64,000 nucleotides of DNA. Source: Epilithonimonas vandammei. Its GTDB lineage: Bacteria > Bacteroidota > Bacteroidia > Flavobacteriales > Weeksellaceae. A model generated the notes under the pieces. It ran no database searches. It saw only the letters and a program-made list of their open reading frames with translations, and had not been told where the DNA came from. The DNA is taken from positions 496,001-560,000 of the forward strand of contig NZ_CP034161.1 of the NCBI RefSeq assembly GCF_003860525.1. Reading direction: 5' to 3'. The position numbers were made by a program, and so were the translations under genes. This document shows positions 42,257 to 49,569 of the stretch, piece by piece. Positions within the stretch are counted from its first letter, which is position 1. Each line of letters opens with the position of its first letter.

Positions 42257-42454
42257 TTAAAGAAAGGCTTCTAATTCCACACCTTGGTGGGAAGACGCAT
42301 AATTTTTATTTATGGGACTGGAAAACAACAAATGATGGTCAGAATAGTCGCTACTGTAGATTTTGTCTTTCAAATATTTCCTTACCAAAATGGCACTCAG
42401 GACGGCTGTTGTTCCAAAGAGTCCGGCAAATATTATTTCTAGGTTCCTGTTCAT
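42257..42454 (-). CDS. Small single-pass membrane protein, unknown function
   Basis: A 65-residue protein with one hydrophobic segment (about 6-25: I-I-F-A-G-L-F-G-T-T-A-V-L-S-A-I-L-V) and a polar C-terminal tail. The ATG has an AT-rich upstream region typical for this genome and a terminator follows, which argues for a real gene. It is divergent from the LytS-like kinase gene. Confidence 0.55.
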   Translation of the reverse strand: MNRNLEIIFAGLFGTTAVLSAILVRKYLKDKIYSSDYSDHHLLFSSPINKNYASSHQGVELEAFL

Positions 42455-42553
42455 ATATATTAAGTTTTGGTTTTTTTATGAAGCAAAAGATGTTCCTTTT
42501 TGAACTGTAAATATCAATCTTATCAAATTTTGAGATTAAAAAGGATGCATTCT

Positions 42554-42588
42554 ACAGTTCAGTCGGATTTTTTAACAGTTCGGTCAGA
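42554..42588 (+). promoter_or_regulatory. Tandem LytTR-type operator upstream of the kinase operon
   Basis: ACAGTTCAGTCGGA (42554) and ACAGTTCGGTCAGA (42575) are direct repeats 21 bases apart. Each first nine bases fit the AgrA/LytTR pattern [TA][AC][CA]GTTN[AG][TG] exactly, with a 12-base spacer. The pair ends six bases before the TTG of the promoter, the position expected for an activator. The operon encodes a LytTR regulator, so autoregulation is likely. Confidence 0.7.
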
Positions 42589-42593
42589 TATAA

Positions 42594-42624
42594 TTGCTTA
42601 ACTTTTCTTTCTGACATAATTTTG
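42594..42624 (+). promoter_or_regulatory. Promoter of the LytS-2TM operon
   Basis: TTG at 42594-42596, a 20-base spacer, and TAATTTTG at 42617-42624; the ATG is 17 bases downstream. Confidence 0.6.
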
Positions 42625-42641
42625 AACCAAGAAATTAGAAT

Positions 42642-43961
42642 ATGAATAAGAAACCAATAATAACTCTCACGTGGATTACACTTGGCTCATCCATTTTTTT
42701 CTTTACTTTTTTCTCTGATGAGAAAACTTTGGAAAGCTTTGGTTATAACTTAGTCATTTCGGCAATGTATGCTTTTGGATTGGGCTTGAGCAATGGTTTT
42801 CTAAATGATTTCCTTAATAAAAAACTTTCTTGGACCGAACAAACCCGACTAAGAACCATTTTAGGAATTGTACTAACCGTTATTGTCAATTTTATAGTGG
42901 TTTACGGATGTAATTATATCAATTTTGTTATCATTCAAAAAGTATCCACACCTGATGAATTCTTTTCTGGCAAATATAATTTTACCAATTGGTTTATGGT
43001 CAATTTTGCTTTGATGATTTCAGCTTTTCTCCACGCCAAAGGCTTTATGGAGGAACTAAAAAAAAACACCAAACAAGAAGTTGTAGAACAGAAACTGATT
43101 GCAAAATCTGCCAACGCCCAATTCGAATCTTTGAAGAATCAATTGGATCCGCATTTTCTTTTCAATTCACTTAATGTCTTAACCGCTTTGATTGATGAAA
43201 ATCCGGAACAGGCGCAGAAATTCACCACATCGATGTCTAAGATTTACCGTTACGTTCTGGAAAAGAAAGATAAAGAAATGGTCAAAGTGGAGGATGAGAT
43301 AGAATTTGCTAAAATCTACTGTAATCTTTTGAAAACCAGATTTGAAGACAGTGTGAATTTTATTTTTGAAGTTAATAATGATGATTTACAAAAATTCGTG
43401 GTTCCACTTTCTCTGCAATTATTATTAGAAAACTGTATCAAACATAATTTCGCGACCTCATCAAAACCTTTGAACATCAGAATCTTTACGGAAGGAAAAT
43501 TCCTCTGTATAGAGAATAATCTCCAGGTAAGAGAACAGTTGAAAGAAAGTGCAGGAATCGGTTTGGCGAACATCGTTCAGCGTTATGCATTGCTTACTAA
43601 AGAAAATGTATTCATAGAAAAATCAGAACAGACCTTTAAAGTGAAAATACCAATATTAATCGAAAAAAATTCTCAAACAATGACAACTTATACATCAGAA
43701 ACCACAGAAAATGTCGCTTACGAAAGAGCGGTAAAAAGAGTAAAAGAACTGAAGGGATTCTACGGAAACTTAATCTCTTATTGTATCGTCATCCCATTTT
43801 TAGTTATCATCAATCTTTTGACTTCTCCCAAACAAATTTGGTTTTACTGGCCAATGCTAGGATGGGGAATCGGACTTGTGGCACACGGAATGACCGTCTT
43901 CGCCATCGGTAAAAACTGGGAAGAAAAGAAGATTCGTGAAATAATGAACAATCAGAAATAA
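42642..43961 (+). CDS. LytS-type sensor histidine kinase with C-terminal 2TM domain
   Basis: A 439-residue membrane kinase. Four N-terminal membrane segments lie within 1-135. The His_kinase domain carries the phospho-acceptor H171 in Q-L-D-P-H-F-L-F-N-S-L-N, and an ATPase domain follows (N-box L-L-L-E-N-C-I-K-H-N, G-box G-I-G-L-A-N-I). After residue 355 comes a 2TM domain (Y-E-R-A-V-K-R-V-K-E-L-K-G-F-Y, two helices, then G-K-N-W-E-E-K-K-I). The two next genes encode stand-alone 2TM proteins. The kinase should phosphorylate the LytTR regulator of the same operon. The stimulus is unknown. Confidence 0.9.
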   Translation: MNKKPIITLTWITLGSSIFFFTFFSDEKTLESFGYNLVISAMYAFGLGLSNGFLNDFLNKKLSWTEQTRLRTILGIVLTVIVNFIVVYGCNYINFVIIQKVSTPDEFFSGKYNFTNWFMVNFALMISAFLHAKGFMEELKKNTKQEVVEQKLIAKSANAQFESLKNQLDPHFLFNSLNVLTALIDENPEQAQKFTTSMSKIYRYVLEKKDKEMVKVEDEIEFAKIYCNLLKTRFEDSVNFIFEVNNDDLQKFVVPLSLQLLLENCIKHNFATSSKPLNIRIFTEGKFLCIENNLQVREQLKESAGIGLANIVQRYALLTKENVFIEKSEQTFKVKIPILIEKNSQTMTTYTSETTENVAYERAVKRVKELKGFYGNLISYCIVIPFLVIINLLTSPKQIWFYWPMLGWGIGLVAHGMTVFAIGKNWEEKKIREIMNNQK

Positions 43962-43979
43962 TCTTTTAAATCAATAACA

Positions 43980-44279
43980 ATGGAACATATTAATAAAGAC
44001 AATCCACGTTACGCAATGGCTGTGGAAAGGGTACAAAAAATCAAAAAATTCTATTCCGGGTTAATCGTTTTTGCAATTGTATTCGGAGTGGTTTACGGCA
44101 TCAGATTTTTCAAGCACGGATTTTCGCAGAACCTTGGCGATATGCACGTTTCCTGGATTTTTATCATCTGGGGATTGATTCTGACGATCAAAGGAGTTAA
44201 GTTATTTTTCTTTAATTCCGATTGGGAAAATGATATGATTAACAAAGAAATTAAAAAGCAAAGCAATGGAAATTATTAA
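43980..44279 (+). CDS. 2TM domain protein
   Basis: A 99-residue protein: Y-A-M-A-V-E-R-V-Q-K-I-K-K-F-Y, two membrane helices (about 28-45 and 57-75), then F-N-S-D-W-E-N-D-M-I. It matches the C-terminal domain of the upstream kinase. The next gene starts 14 bases before this one ends. Function unknown; by position it may tune or report to the kinase. Confidence 0.82.
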   Translation: MEHINKDNPRYAMAVERVQKIKKFYSGLIVFAIVFGVVYGIRFFKHGFSQNLGDMHVSWIFIIWGLILTIKGVKLFFFNSDWENDMINKEIKKQSNGNY

Positions 44280-44568
44280 TGATAAAAACGATATCCAATA
44301 TCGTGAAGCTGTAAGAAAAGTAAAACGTCTGAAAAGCTTTTACACGCATCTGACAATCTATGTTCTTGTGAATCTATTTCTTATTTTTGCTAATTGGAGC
44401 GAAATCCGGGAAGAACATAGTATTTGGAGCTGGCAGATTTGGGCGGTTCCATTCTTTTGGGGAATCGGATTGGTAGCACAAGCTGTGGGTGTTTTTTGTC
44501 CCAGATTTTTCTTCGGGAAAGATTGGGAGGATAAAAAAATCAAAGAATTAACGGAAAAGTATAAATAG
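44266..44568 (+). CDS. 2TM domain protein
   Basis: A 100-residue 2TM protein: Y-R-E-A-V-R-K-V-K-R-L-K-S-F-Y, two helices with S-I-W-S-W-Q-I-W-A-V-P between them, then F-G-K-D-W-E-D-K-K-I-K-E-L. It is closer to the kinase's own 2TM domain than to the preceding protein in the linker and the C-terminal G-K-x-W-E-x-K-K-I motif. Overlapping start with the previous gene. Confidence 0.82.
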   Translation: MEIINDKNDIQYREAVRKVKRLKSFYTHLTIYVLVNLFLIFANWSEIREEHSIWSWQIWAVPFFWGIGLVAQAVGVFCPRFFFGKDWEDKKIKELTEKYK

Positions 44569-44572
44569 TTTA

Positions 44573-44642
44573 TCGCAAAGACGCTTTAATAATTACACAG
44601 TTAAGTCACCAAGTTTCAGCATATTTTTTTTGCGGCTTAATT
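44573..44642. repeat. CGCAAAGG-type repeat, partial (copy 4)
   Basis: TTATCGCAAAGACGC at the left, TTAAGTC in the middle and TTTTTTGCGGCTTAA at the right. Less complete than the other copies. It lies between the second 2TM gene and the regulator gene. Confidence 0.45.
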
Positions 44643-44693
44643 TTTTTAATTGCCAGAAAATAGCGCTTTTATGATAAAAATAAAATTATAAAA

Positions 44694-45440
44694 ATGATAA
44701 GAACGATAATCATCGAAGACGAAAAACCAGCCGTCAGAAGACTTGAAAAATTATTAGGTTTATTTGCTGATTTAGAATTGGTTGCGAGCCTTAATTCTGT
44801 GGAAGAAGCCGTTGATTGGTTTCAGCAAAATGAACATCCACAATTGATTTTTTCGGACATTGTTCTTGGTGATGGATTATCGTTTGATATTTTTGATAAA
44901 GTCTCTACCAAAGCTTTTATCATCTATACGACGGCTTTTGATCAATACACTTTGAAAGCGTTTAAACTGAACAGTATCGATTATCTTCTGAAACCGATTG
45001 AGGAAGAAGATTTGGCAAAAGCCATTGAAAAATTCAAATCATTTCTGCCGGAAGAAGGATCGGTTAATTCACAGGAAATCAGGCAAATCGTTAGAAAAGA
45101 AAAATCGACACTTTCCAGAATTCTGGTGAAAATCGGGTACAATCTGAAAGTAGTTTCCATTAATGAAATAAGTTGTTTCTTCAGCGAGAACAAAATTGTT
45201 TACCTACAAACCAAAGAACGAACTTATCCAACGGATTTTACATTAGACGAATTGGAAAATGTTTTGGACGAAACCAAATTTTTCCGGGTAAATAGGCAAT
45301 TTATCATTAGTTCGGATTGCATCAAGAATATCCATACTTCCCCAAATTATAAAGTCGATTTGGAATTTCAACCGAACGAAGAAATTACGGTGAGCCGAGA
45401 AAGAGTGAAGGATTTTAAAGATTGGCTGGCGGGAAATTAA
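44694..45440 (+). CDS. LytTR family response regulator
   Basis: A 248-residue regulator. The receiver domain (1-120) has acidic residues E8-D9, phospho-acceptor D55 (F-S-D-I-V-L-G-D) and the lysine in L-L-K-P-I. The C-terminal LytTR DNA-binding domain (about 140-246) contains I-L-V-K-I-G-Y-N-L-K-V-V, Y-P-T-D-F-T-L-D-E-L-E and F-F-R-V-N-R-Q-F-I-I. It should bind tandem direct repeats; matching candidates lie upstream of its own operon, upstream of the small secreted protein gene that follows, and at the left end of the window. Confidence 0.93.
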   Translation: MIRTIIIEDEKPAVRRLEKLLGLFADLELVASLNSVEEAVDWFQQNEHPQLIFSDIVLGDGLSFDIFDKVSTKAFIIYTTAFDQYTLKAFKLNSIDYLLKPIEEEDLAKAIEKFKSFLPEEGSVNSQEIRQIVRKEKSTLSRILVKIGYNLKVVSINEISCFFSENKIVYLQTKERTYPTDFTLDELENVLDETKFFRVNRQFIISSDCIKNIHTSPNYKVDLEFQPNEEITVSRERVKDFKDWLAGN

Positions 45441-45445
45441 AACAA

Positions 45446-45470
45446 AACTCCCAAAATAATTCGGGAGCTT
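45446..45470. terminator. Weak terminator between the LytTR gene and the small secreted protein gene
   Basis: CTCCC and GGGAG pair around an AT-rich loop, with A- and T-rich flanks, between convergent genes. The stem is short. Confidence 0.35.
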
Positions 45471-45493
45471 GTGAAAAATATAATTGATTGTGT

Positions 45494-45802
45494 TTATCTT
45501 TTTGGACCATTCATTGCAAAATCTCTGTCTTTTTTCCAGTCTTTGTGCTGGTAAGCCATATAATTCTCGTATTGTTGTTTGTTCAGGATTTTTCGGATTC
45601 TTGCGTCGTATTCTCTTTCGCTCAATCTTTCTCTTGACAACATATCGATTTTCTTTTGCTGAGCTGGAGTTAAACGGATTCCTGCAAAATCTTTTTGATA
45701 TTGATGAGTTTCAACTTTTACGTTTCTCATTCCATTGTCTCTTTTCTGTGCACTAGCAGCGAATGCGATAACTAAACTTGCTGCTAAAACTAACTTTTTC
45801 AT
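45494..45802 (-). CDS. Small secreted protein, unknown function
   Basis: A 102-residue protein with a clear signal peptide (M-K-K-L-V-L-A-A-S-L-V-I-A-F-A-A-S-A-Q) and a basic, helical mature part: L-T-P-A-Q-Q-K-K-I-D-M-L and I-L-N-K-Q-Q-Y-E-N-Y. This recalls periplasmic LTxxQ/Spy-like helical proteins but is too short to assign. It is convergent with the LytTR regulator gene and has a pair of LytTR-like direct repeats upstream, so it may belong to that regulon. Confidence 0.72.
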   Translation of the reverse strand: MKKLVLAASLVIAFAASAQKRDNGMRNVKVETHQYQKDFAGIRLTPAQQKKIDMLSRERLSEREYDARIRKILNKQQYENYMAYQHKDWKKDRDFAMNGPKR

Positions 45803-45889
45803 AATTTCTAATTTTAATGTTAATATTAATTAGCGTTCTTGTTTAATTAGATTCAATATTGATACCTGAAAGCGCCTTAAATAGGGCAT

Positions 45890-45943
45890 TATAGATGAAC
45901 GATGATTATTTACCGACGAAGAAATCAAAAGTATAGATGAACG
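45890..45943 (-). promoter_or_regulatory. Direct repeats of LytTR type upstream of the small secreted protein gene
   Basis: On the minus strand CGTTCATCTATA occurs twice (45943-45932 and 45901-45890), 42 bases apart, about four helical turns. With its flank the first copy reads ACCGTTCAT, an exact fit to the 9-bp LytTR pattern; the second, ATCGTTCAT, has one mismatch. It lies 88-141 bases upstream of the ATG. Confidence 0.45.
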
Positions 45944-45968
45944 GTTTTATTTGAGCAAATTGAATAAA

Positions 45969-46001
45969 AAGAATCCGTCTCACAACTGAGGCGGATTTTT
46001 T
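45969..46001 (+). repeat. Left terminal inverted repeat of the IS
   Basis: Within it TCCGTCTCA and TGAGGCGGA pair (8 of 9 positions) and eight T follow. The end therefore doubles as an inward-facing terminator. Confidence 0.8.
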
Positions 46002-46056
46002 TTGGTTATTATATAGGATTTTTGTATATTTATCATTGATAATCAGATAGTTGTTT

Positions 46057-47601
46057 ATGAATTTCAAGCATTATAACCAAAATCAGCTGGTGCTGTTTCC
46101 TTATAGTTTTGAGGAGTTGATTCCCGATAATCATCCTGTTCGGATTGTCAATGATATTTTGGAGAGGATCAATATAGACCCGCTGCTAAAAGCCTACAGC
46201 AAAGAGGGAAATCCCAGCTATCATCCCGTGATGATGCTCAAAGTGATGGTTTTTGCCTATATGAACAACATTTATTCCTCCCGGAAAATCGAAAAAGCAC
46301 TTCGCGAAAACATCAACTTTATGTGGCTCTCCAATATGAGCATCGTGGATCATAATACCGTGAACAGATTTCGGGCTCACAAGCTTGAAGCGGCTTTCAA
46401 AGATATTTTCTCGCAAGTGGTTTTGCTTCTTGCCGAAGAAGGTTTGGTAAGTTTGAAACAGGTTTTTGTGGACGGAACGAAAATCGAAGCACAGGCAAAC
46501 CGCTACACTTTTGTGTGGGCCAATGCCATTAAAACCAACAAAGAAAAGATGCTCCGCCAATTGGAAGATCTTTGGAAATATGCCCAAAGCGTGGCAAGGG
46601 AAGAGGACAAAGACCCTGAACCGCCGGAATTTAAAGAAATCAGCAAAGAAAAAATTCAGCAAACGGTAGAAAATATCAATGCCAAATTAAAAGGCGGCAA
46701 CGGTAAAACTGATTCCGACAAAAAAGCTAAAGCCAAGCTGAATTACATTAAAAATAATTTTGAGAAAAACCTCGATAAATACGAAGCTCAGGAGGCTATT
46801 TTGGCAGAGAGGAATTCCTACAGCAAGACGGATGAAGACGCCACTTTTATGAGGCTAAAGGATGACCATATGCAAAACGGACAGCTCAAACCGGCCTATA
46901 ATGCACAGATTTCTACCGAGAATCAGTTTATTGTAAATTACACGATCCATCAAGAGACCAACGACTTCAATACCCTGAAGCGTCATTTGGAGAATTTTGA
47001 GAAATTGTTCGGCAAAAAAAAACTCGGAGAATTGGAAGAACTCACTGCCGATGCGGGCTACGGAAGCGAGGAAAATTATGAATTATTGGAACAAAAAAAC
47101 ATTATTCCATTTGTAAAGTACAACACCTTCGATAAAGAGCAAAATGCCCATTATCAGGCGAAACACAAGACTTTCAGCAAAGAACACCTGCACTACAATC
47201 AGGAAAAAGATTATTACGTCTGTGCGATGGGTCAAAAGATGGAAAAAACGCACGTAAGCACTCGGAAAACCAAGACCGGTTATCCTCAAAAACTCTCCCA
47301 TTATCAGGCTAAAAATTGTGATGGATGCCCAATCAGAGGCGTTTGCCACAGTTCCAAAGAAAACCGGAGCATTGAGCGAAACCATCATTTGGAAGATTAC
47401 AAAGAAAAAATCCGGGAACTATTAAACAGCCAAGAAGGCATTAAAAAAAGAAAACAACGGTCAATTGAAGTAGAACCTGTGTTTGCACACCTGAAACATT
47501 GCAACAATTTTAAGCGATTCACACTTAGAGGTCTGAAAAAAGTAGAATTGGAGTTCGGATTGCACGCATTAGCACACAATTTAAGAAAGAAAGTTGCCTA
47601 A
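46057..47601 (+). CDS. IS1182 family transposase
   Basis: A 514-residue DDE transposase. The N-terminal DUF772 region has H-P-V-R-I-V-N-D, S-Y-H-P-V-M-M-L-K-V and S-S-R-K-I-E-K-A, and the catalytic core has V-D-G-T-K-I-E-A, L-T-A-D-A-G-Y-G-S-E-E-N and, near the end, V-E-P-V-F-A-H-L-K. C-D-G-C-P-I-R-G-V-C is the family's zinc-like motif. The frame is complete, so the element is probably active. The start is the ATG at 46057; a TTG six bases before it is open. Confidence 0.93.
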   Translation: MNFKHYNQNQLVLFPYSFEELIPDNHPVRIVNDILERINIDPLLKAYSKEGNPSYHPVMMLKVMVFAYMNNIYSSRKIEKALRENINFMWLSNMSIVDHNTVNRFRAHKLEAAFKDIFSQVVLLLAEEGLVSLKQVFVDGTKIEAQANRYTFVWANAIKTNKEKMLRQLEDLWKYAQSVAREEDKDPEPPEFKEISKEKIQQTVENINAKLKGGNGKTDSDKKAKAKLNYIKNNFEKNLDKYEAQEAILAERNSYSKTDEDATFMRLKDDHMQNGQLKPAYNAQISTENQFIVNYTIHQETNDFNTLKRHLENFEKLFGKKKLGELEELTADAGYGSEENYELLEQKNIIPFVKYNTFDKEQNAHYQAKHKTFSKEHLHYNQEKDYYVCAMGQKMEKTHVSTRKTKTGYPQKLSHYQAKNCDGCPIRGVCHSSKENRSIERNHHLEDYKEKIRELLNSQEGIKKRKQRSIEVEPVFAHLKHCNNFKRFTLRGLKKVELEFGLHALAHNLRKKVA

Positions 47602-47650
47602 AGAAGACAACTTTTTCTTTTTCCAAAACATTGAAGATTGGAACTGCAAT

Positions 47651-47689
47651 AAAAAATCCGCCTCAATTTTTATTGTGAGACAGATTCTT
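47651..47689 (-). repeat. Right terminal inverted repeat of the IS
   Basis: Read leftward it forms a hairpin (TGTCTCA / TGAGGCGGA region) followed by six T, starting 22 bases after the mnmA stop. It may now serve as the mnmA terminator. Confidence 0.8.
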
Positions 47690-47710
47690 ATATTTAAACA
47701 CGTTTTTAAT

Positions 47711-48898
47711 CTAGCTGATCACACCACTTCCAATCAATTCATCATCGATGTACCAAGCAGCAAATTGTCCTTCAGCAATCGCAGATTGTGGGTTTTCAAA
47801 TTCCATAAAAAAGCCGTCTTCGAATTGATAAATTGTTGCTTTTTCCAAAGTCTGACGATAACGGATTCTTGCCATCACTTCCATAGATTCTCCGTTTTTT
47901 AACTTCAAATCTTCTCGAACCCAATGAACTTCAGAATTATCGATTTTCAAAGCTTTTCTGAATAGTCCAGGGAAATTTCTGCCTTCACCAACAAAAATGA
48001 TATTATTTTCCATTTCTCTGGAAATAATGAAACAACTCTCTTTGTGTCCGCCGATTCCTAAACCTTTACTTTGACCGATTGTGAAAAATTGTGCGCCCTG
48101 ATGCTTGCCAATCACTTTTCCATCTTCTTTTTTATAATTGATTTTTGCCGATAGATATTCTAATTCTTCCTGTTTTGACTTGAAATTTGGCTGAGGTTTA
48201 TGATATTCTGCAAAATCATTAAAGATTTCTACAATTTCGCCTTCTTTCGGAACCAATTGTTGCTGAAGAAAAGTCGGTAAACTCACTTTGCCAATGAAAC
48301 AAAGTCCTTGAGAATCTTTCTTATCTGCCGTTACCAAACCTTGTTTTTTCGCAATTTCACGAACTTCAGGTTTTGTTAATTCTCCAATTGGAAACAAGGC
48401 TTTTGACAATTGATCTTGACTCAACTGACAAAGGAAATAACTTTGGTCTTTGTTGTTATCTTTTCCAGCCAAAAGATGAAAAATTTCTTTTCCATTTTCA
48501 TCAATTGTCGAATGAACTCGCGCATAATGTCCAGTCGCAACTTTCTCAGCACCAAGCGATAAAGCCGTTTTCATAAACACATCGAATTTCACTTCGCGGT
48601 TACAAAGCACATCGGGATTGGGCGTTCTGCCTTTCTGATACTCATCGAACATATAATCTACAATTCTTTCTTTGTAGAGTTCACTCATATCAATCACTTG
48701 AAACGGAATACCTAATTTTTGTGCGACGAGAAGCGCATCATTACTGTCTTCAATCCAAGGACACTCGTCCTCCAAAGTTACCGACGCATCATTCCAATTG
48801 CGCATAAAAAGTCCGATAACCTCGTGACCCTGCTGTTGCAAAAGATAAGCGGTCACGCTAGAATCTACACCTCCGGAAAGGCCTACTACTATTTTCAT
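47711..48898 (-). CDS. mnmA: tRNA-specific 2-thiouridylase
   Basis: Installs the s2 group on wobble U34 of Lys, Glu and Gln tRNAs. The 395-residue protein has the PP-loop G-L-S-G-G-V-D-S-S (6-14), the nucleophile C99 in N-P-D-V-L-C-N and the second catalytic cysteine C200 in Q-G-L-C-F-I-G. It acts on the same base as MnmG, encoded 34 kb away. A TATTTTTG -7 box lies upstream on its strand (48955-48948). Confidence 0.96.
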   Translation of the reverse strand: MKIVVGLSGGVDSSVTAYLLQQQGHEVIGLFMRNWNDASVTLEDECPWIEDSNDALLVAQKLGIPFQVIDMSELYKERIVDYMFDEYQKGRTPNPDVLCNREVKFDVFMKTALSLGAEKVATGHYARVHSTIDENGKEIFHLLAGKDNNKDQSYFLCQLSQDQLSKALFPIGELTKPEVREIAKKQGLVTADKKDSQGLCFIGKVSLPTFLQQQLVPKEGEIVEIFNDFAEYHKPQPNFKSKQEELEYLSAKINYKKEDGKVIGKHQGAQFFTIGQSKGLGIGGHKESCFIISREMENNIIFVGEGRNFPGLFRKALKIDNSEVHWVREDLKLKNGESMEVMARIRYRQTLEKATIYQFEDGFFMEFENPQSAIAEGQFAAWYIDDELIGSGVIS

Positions 48899-49011
48899 TT
48901 AATTTCAATTTTACGAAACTCTTGACGGGAGTTCTTAGTTTGAGCTGCAAAAATACAATTAAAAAATTTCGAAAAAAAACCATAATTTTAAACATCGATA
49001 AAAACAATCTT

Positions 49012-49536
49012 ATGAAGAAAATATTTACTTTAAGTTTAATTGTATGTAATGTTTTTTGCTTTTCTCAAATCGCGATGAGTTCCGGAACTCAAACCAACCG
49101 TTGGACTTTTGGTGGTGGTTTAGGAATAGGATTTGGGAGTAATTCTTATTTCAATTTGCAGGTTTCACCGAGAGTGGGTTATAAAATCACGGAGCAATTA
49201 GAAGGAGGAATCATCGGGAACGTATCTTGGCAAAGTTCCAATTATTATAAATCAACAATGGTTGGAGTTGGTCCTTTCGCAAATTATTATTTTGCACGTT
49301 CGTTTTTCGTAGGTGCTAATCTTCAGCAATATTTTATCAATTCGAAAGAAAAATTCTCAGGTTATAAATACAATACAGATGAAACTGCGCTTTATCTTGG
49401 TGGTGGTTATATGCAAAATATTGGCAATAATGCTTTTATACAATTCGGGATAATGTATAACGTATTGTGGCAGGATCGCGTCAGCATTTTCAGCACAGGA
49501 TTTGTCCCCAGTATTGGTGTTGTTGTAGGATTATAA
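49012..49536 (+). CDS. Outer-membrane beta-barrel protein
   Basis: A 174-residue protein: signal peptide M-K-K-I-F-T-L-S-L-I-V-C-N-V-F-C-F-S-Q, then a small eight-strand-like barrel with glycine/aromatic alternation (W-T-F-G-G-G-L-G-I-G-F-G, V-S-P-R-V-G-Y-K). It resembles OmpX/OmpA-type flavobacterial barrels of unknown function. The start is the ATG at 49012; the open frame extends upstream but without signal-peptide logic. Divergent from mnmA. Confidence 0.78.
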   Translation: MKKIFTLSLIVCNVFCFSQIAMSSGTQTNRWTFGGGLGIGFGSNSYFNLQVSPRVGYKITEQLEGGIIGNVSWQSSNYYKSTMVGVGPFANYYFARSFFVGANLQQYFINSKEKFSGYKYNTDETALYLGGGYMQNIGNNAFIQFGIMYNVLWQDRVSIFSTGFVPSIGVVVGL

Positions 49537-49567
49537 AAAAAACCGCCTAGAAAAAAGGCGGTTTTTT
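49537..49567. terminator. Bidirectional terminator between barrel protein gene and clpC
   Basis: AAAAAACCGCCT and AGGCGGTTTTTT form a perfect 12-bp stem with a seven-base loop between the convergent genes. Confidence 0.9.
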
Positions 49568-49569
49568 GT

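Larger units (their letters stand above)
45969..47689 (+). mobile_element. IS1182-family insertion sequence
   Basis: About 1.72 kb. The terminal inverted repeats start AAGAATCCGTCTCACAA at the left and end with the complement of AAGAATCTGTCTCACAA at the right (16 of 17 positions); a second matching block TGAGGCGGATTTTTT follows on each side, with seven extra bases in the right copy. One intact transposase gene lies within. I could not identify a clear target duplication. It is inserted between the small secreted protein gene and mnmA and breaks no gene. Confidence 0.88.

Noticed and set aside
42500-42508. ACAGTTCAA on the minus strand as a LytTR operator for the small membrane protein gene
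   Set aside because: Single half-site; the sequence 21 bases on does not fit the pattern.
46057-47601. IS1182 insertion breaking a host gene
   Set aside because: No matching coding frames on the two sides; both flanks are intergenic.
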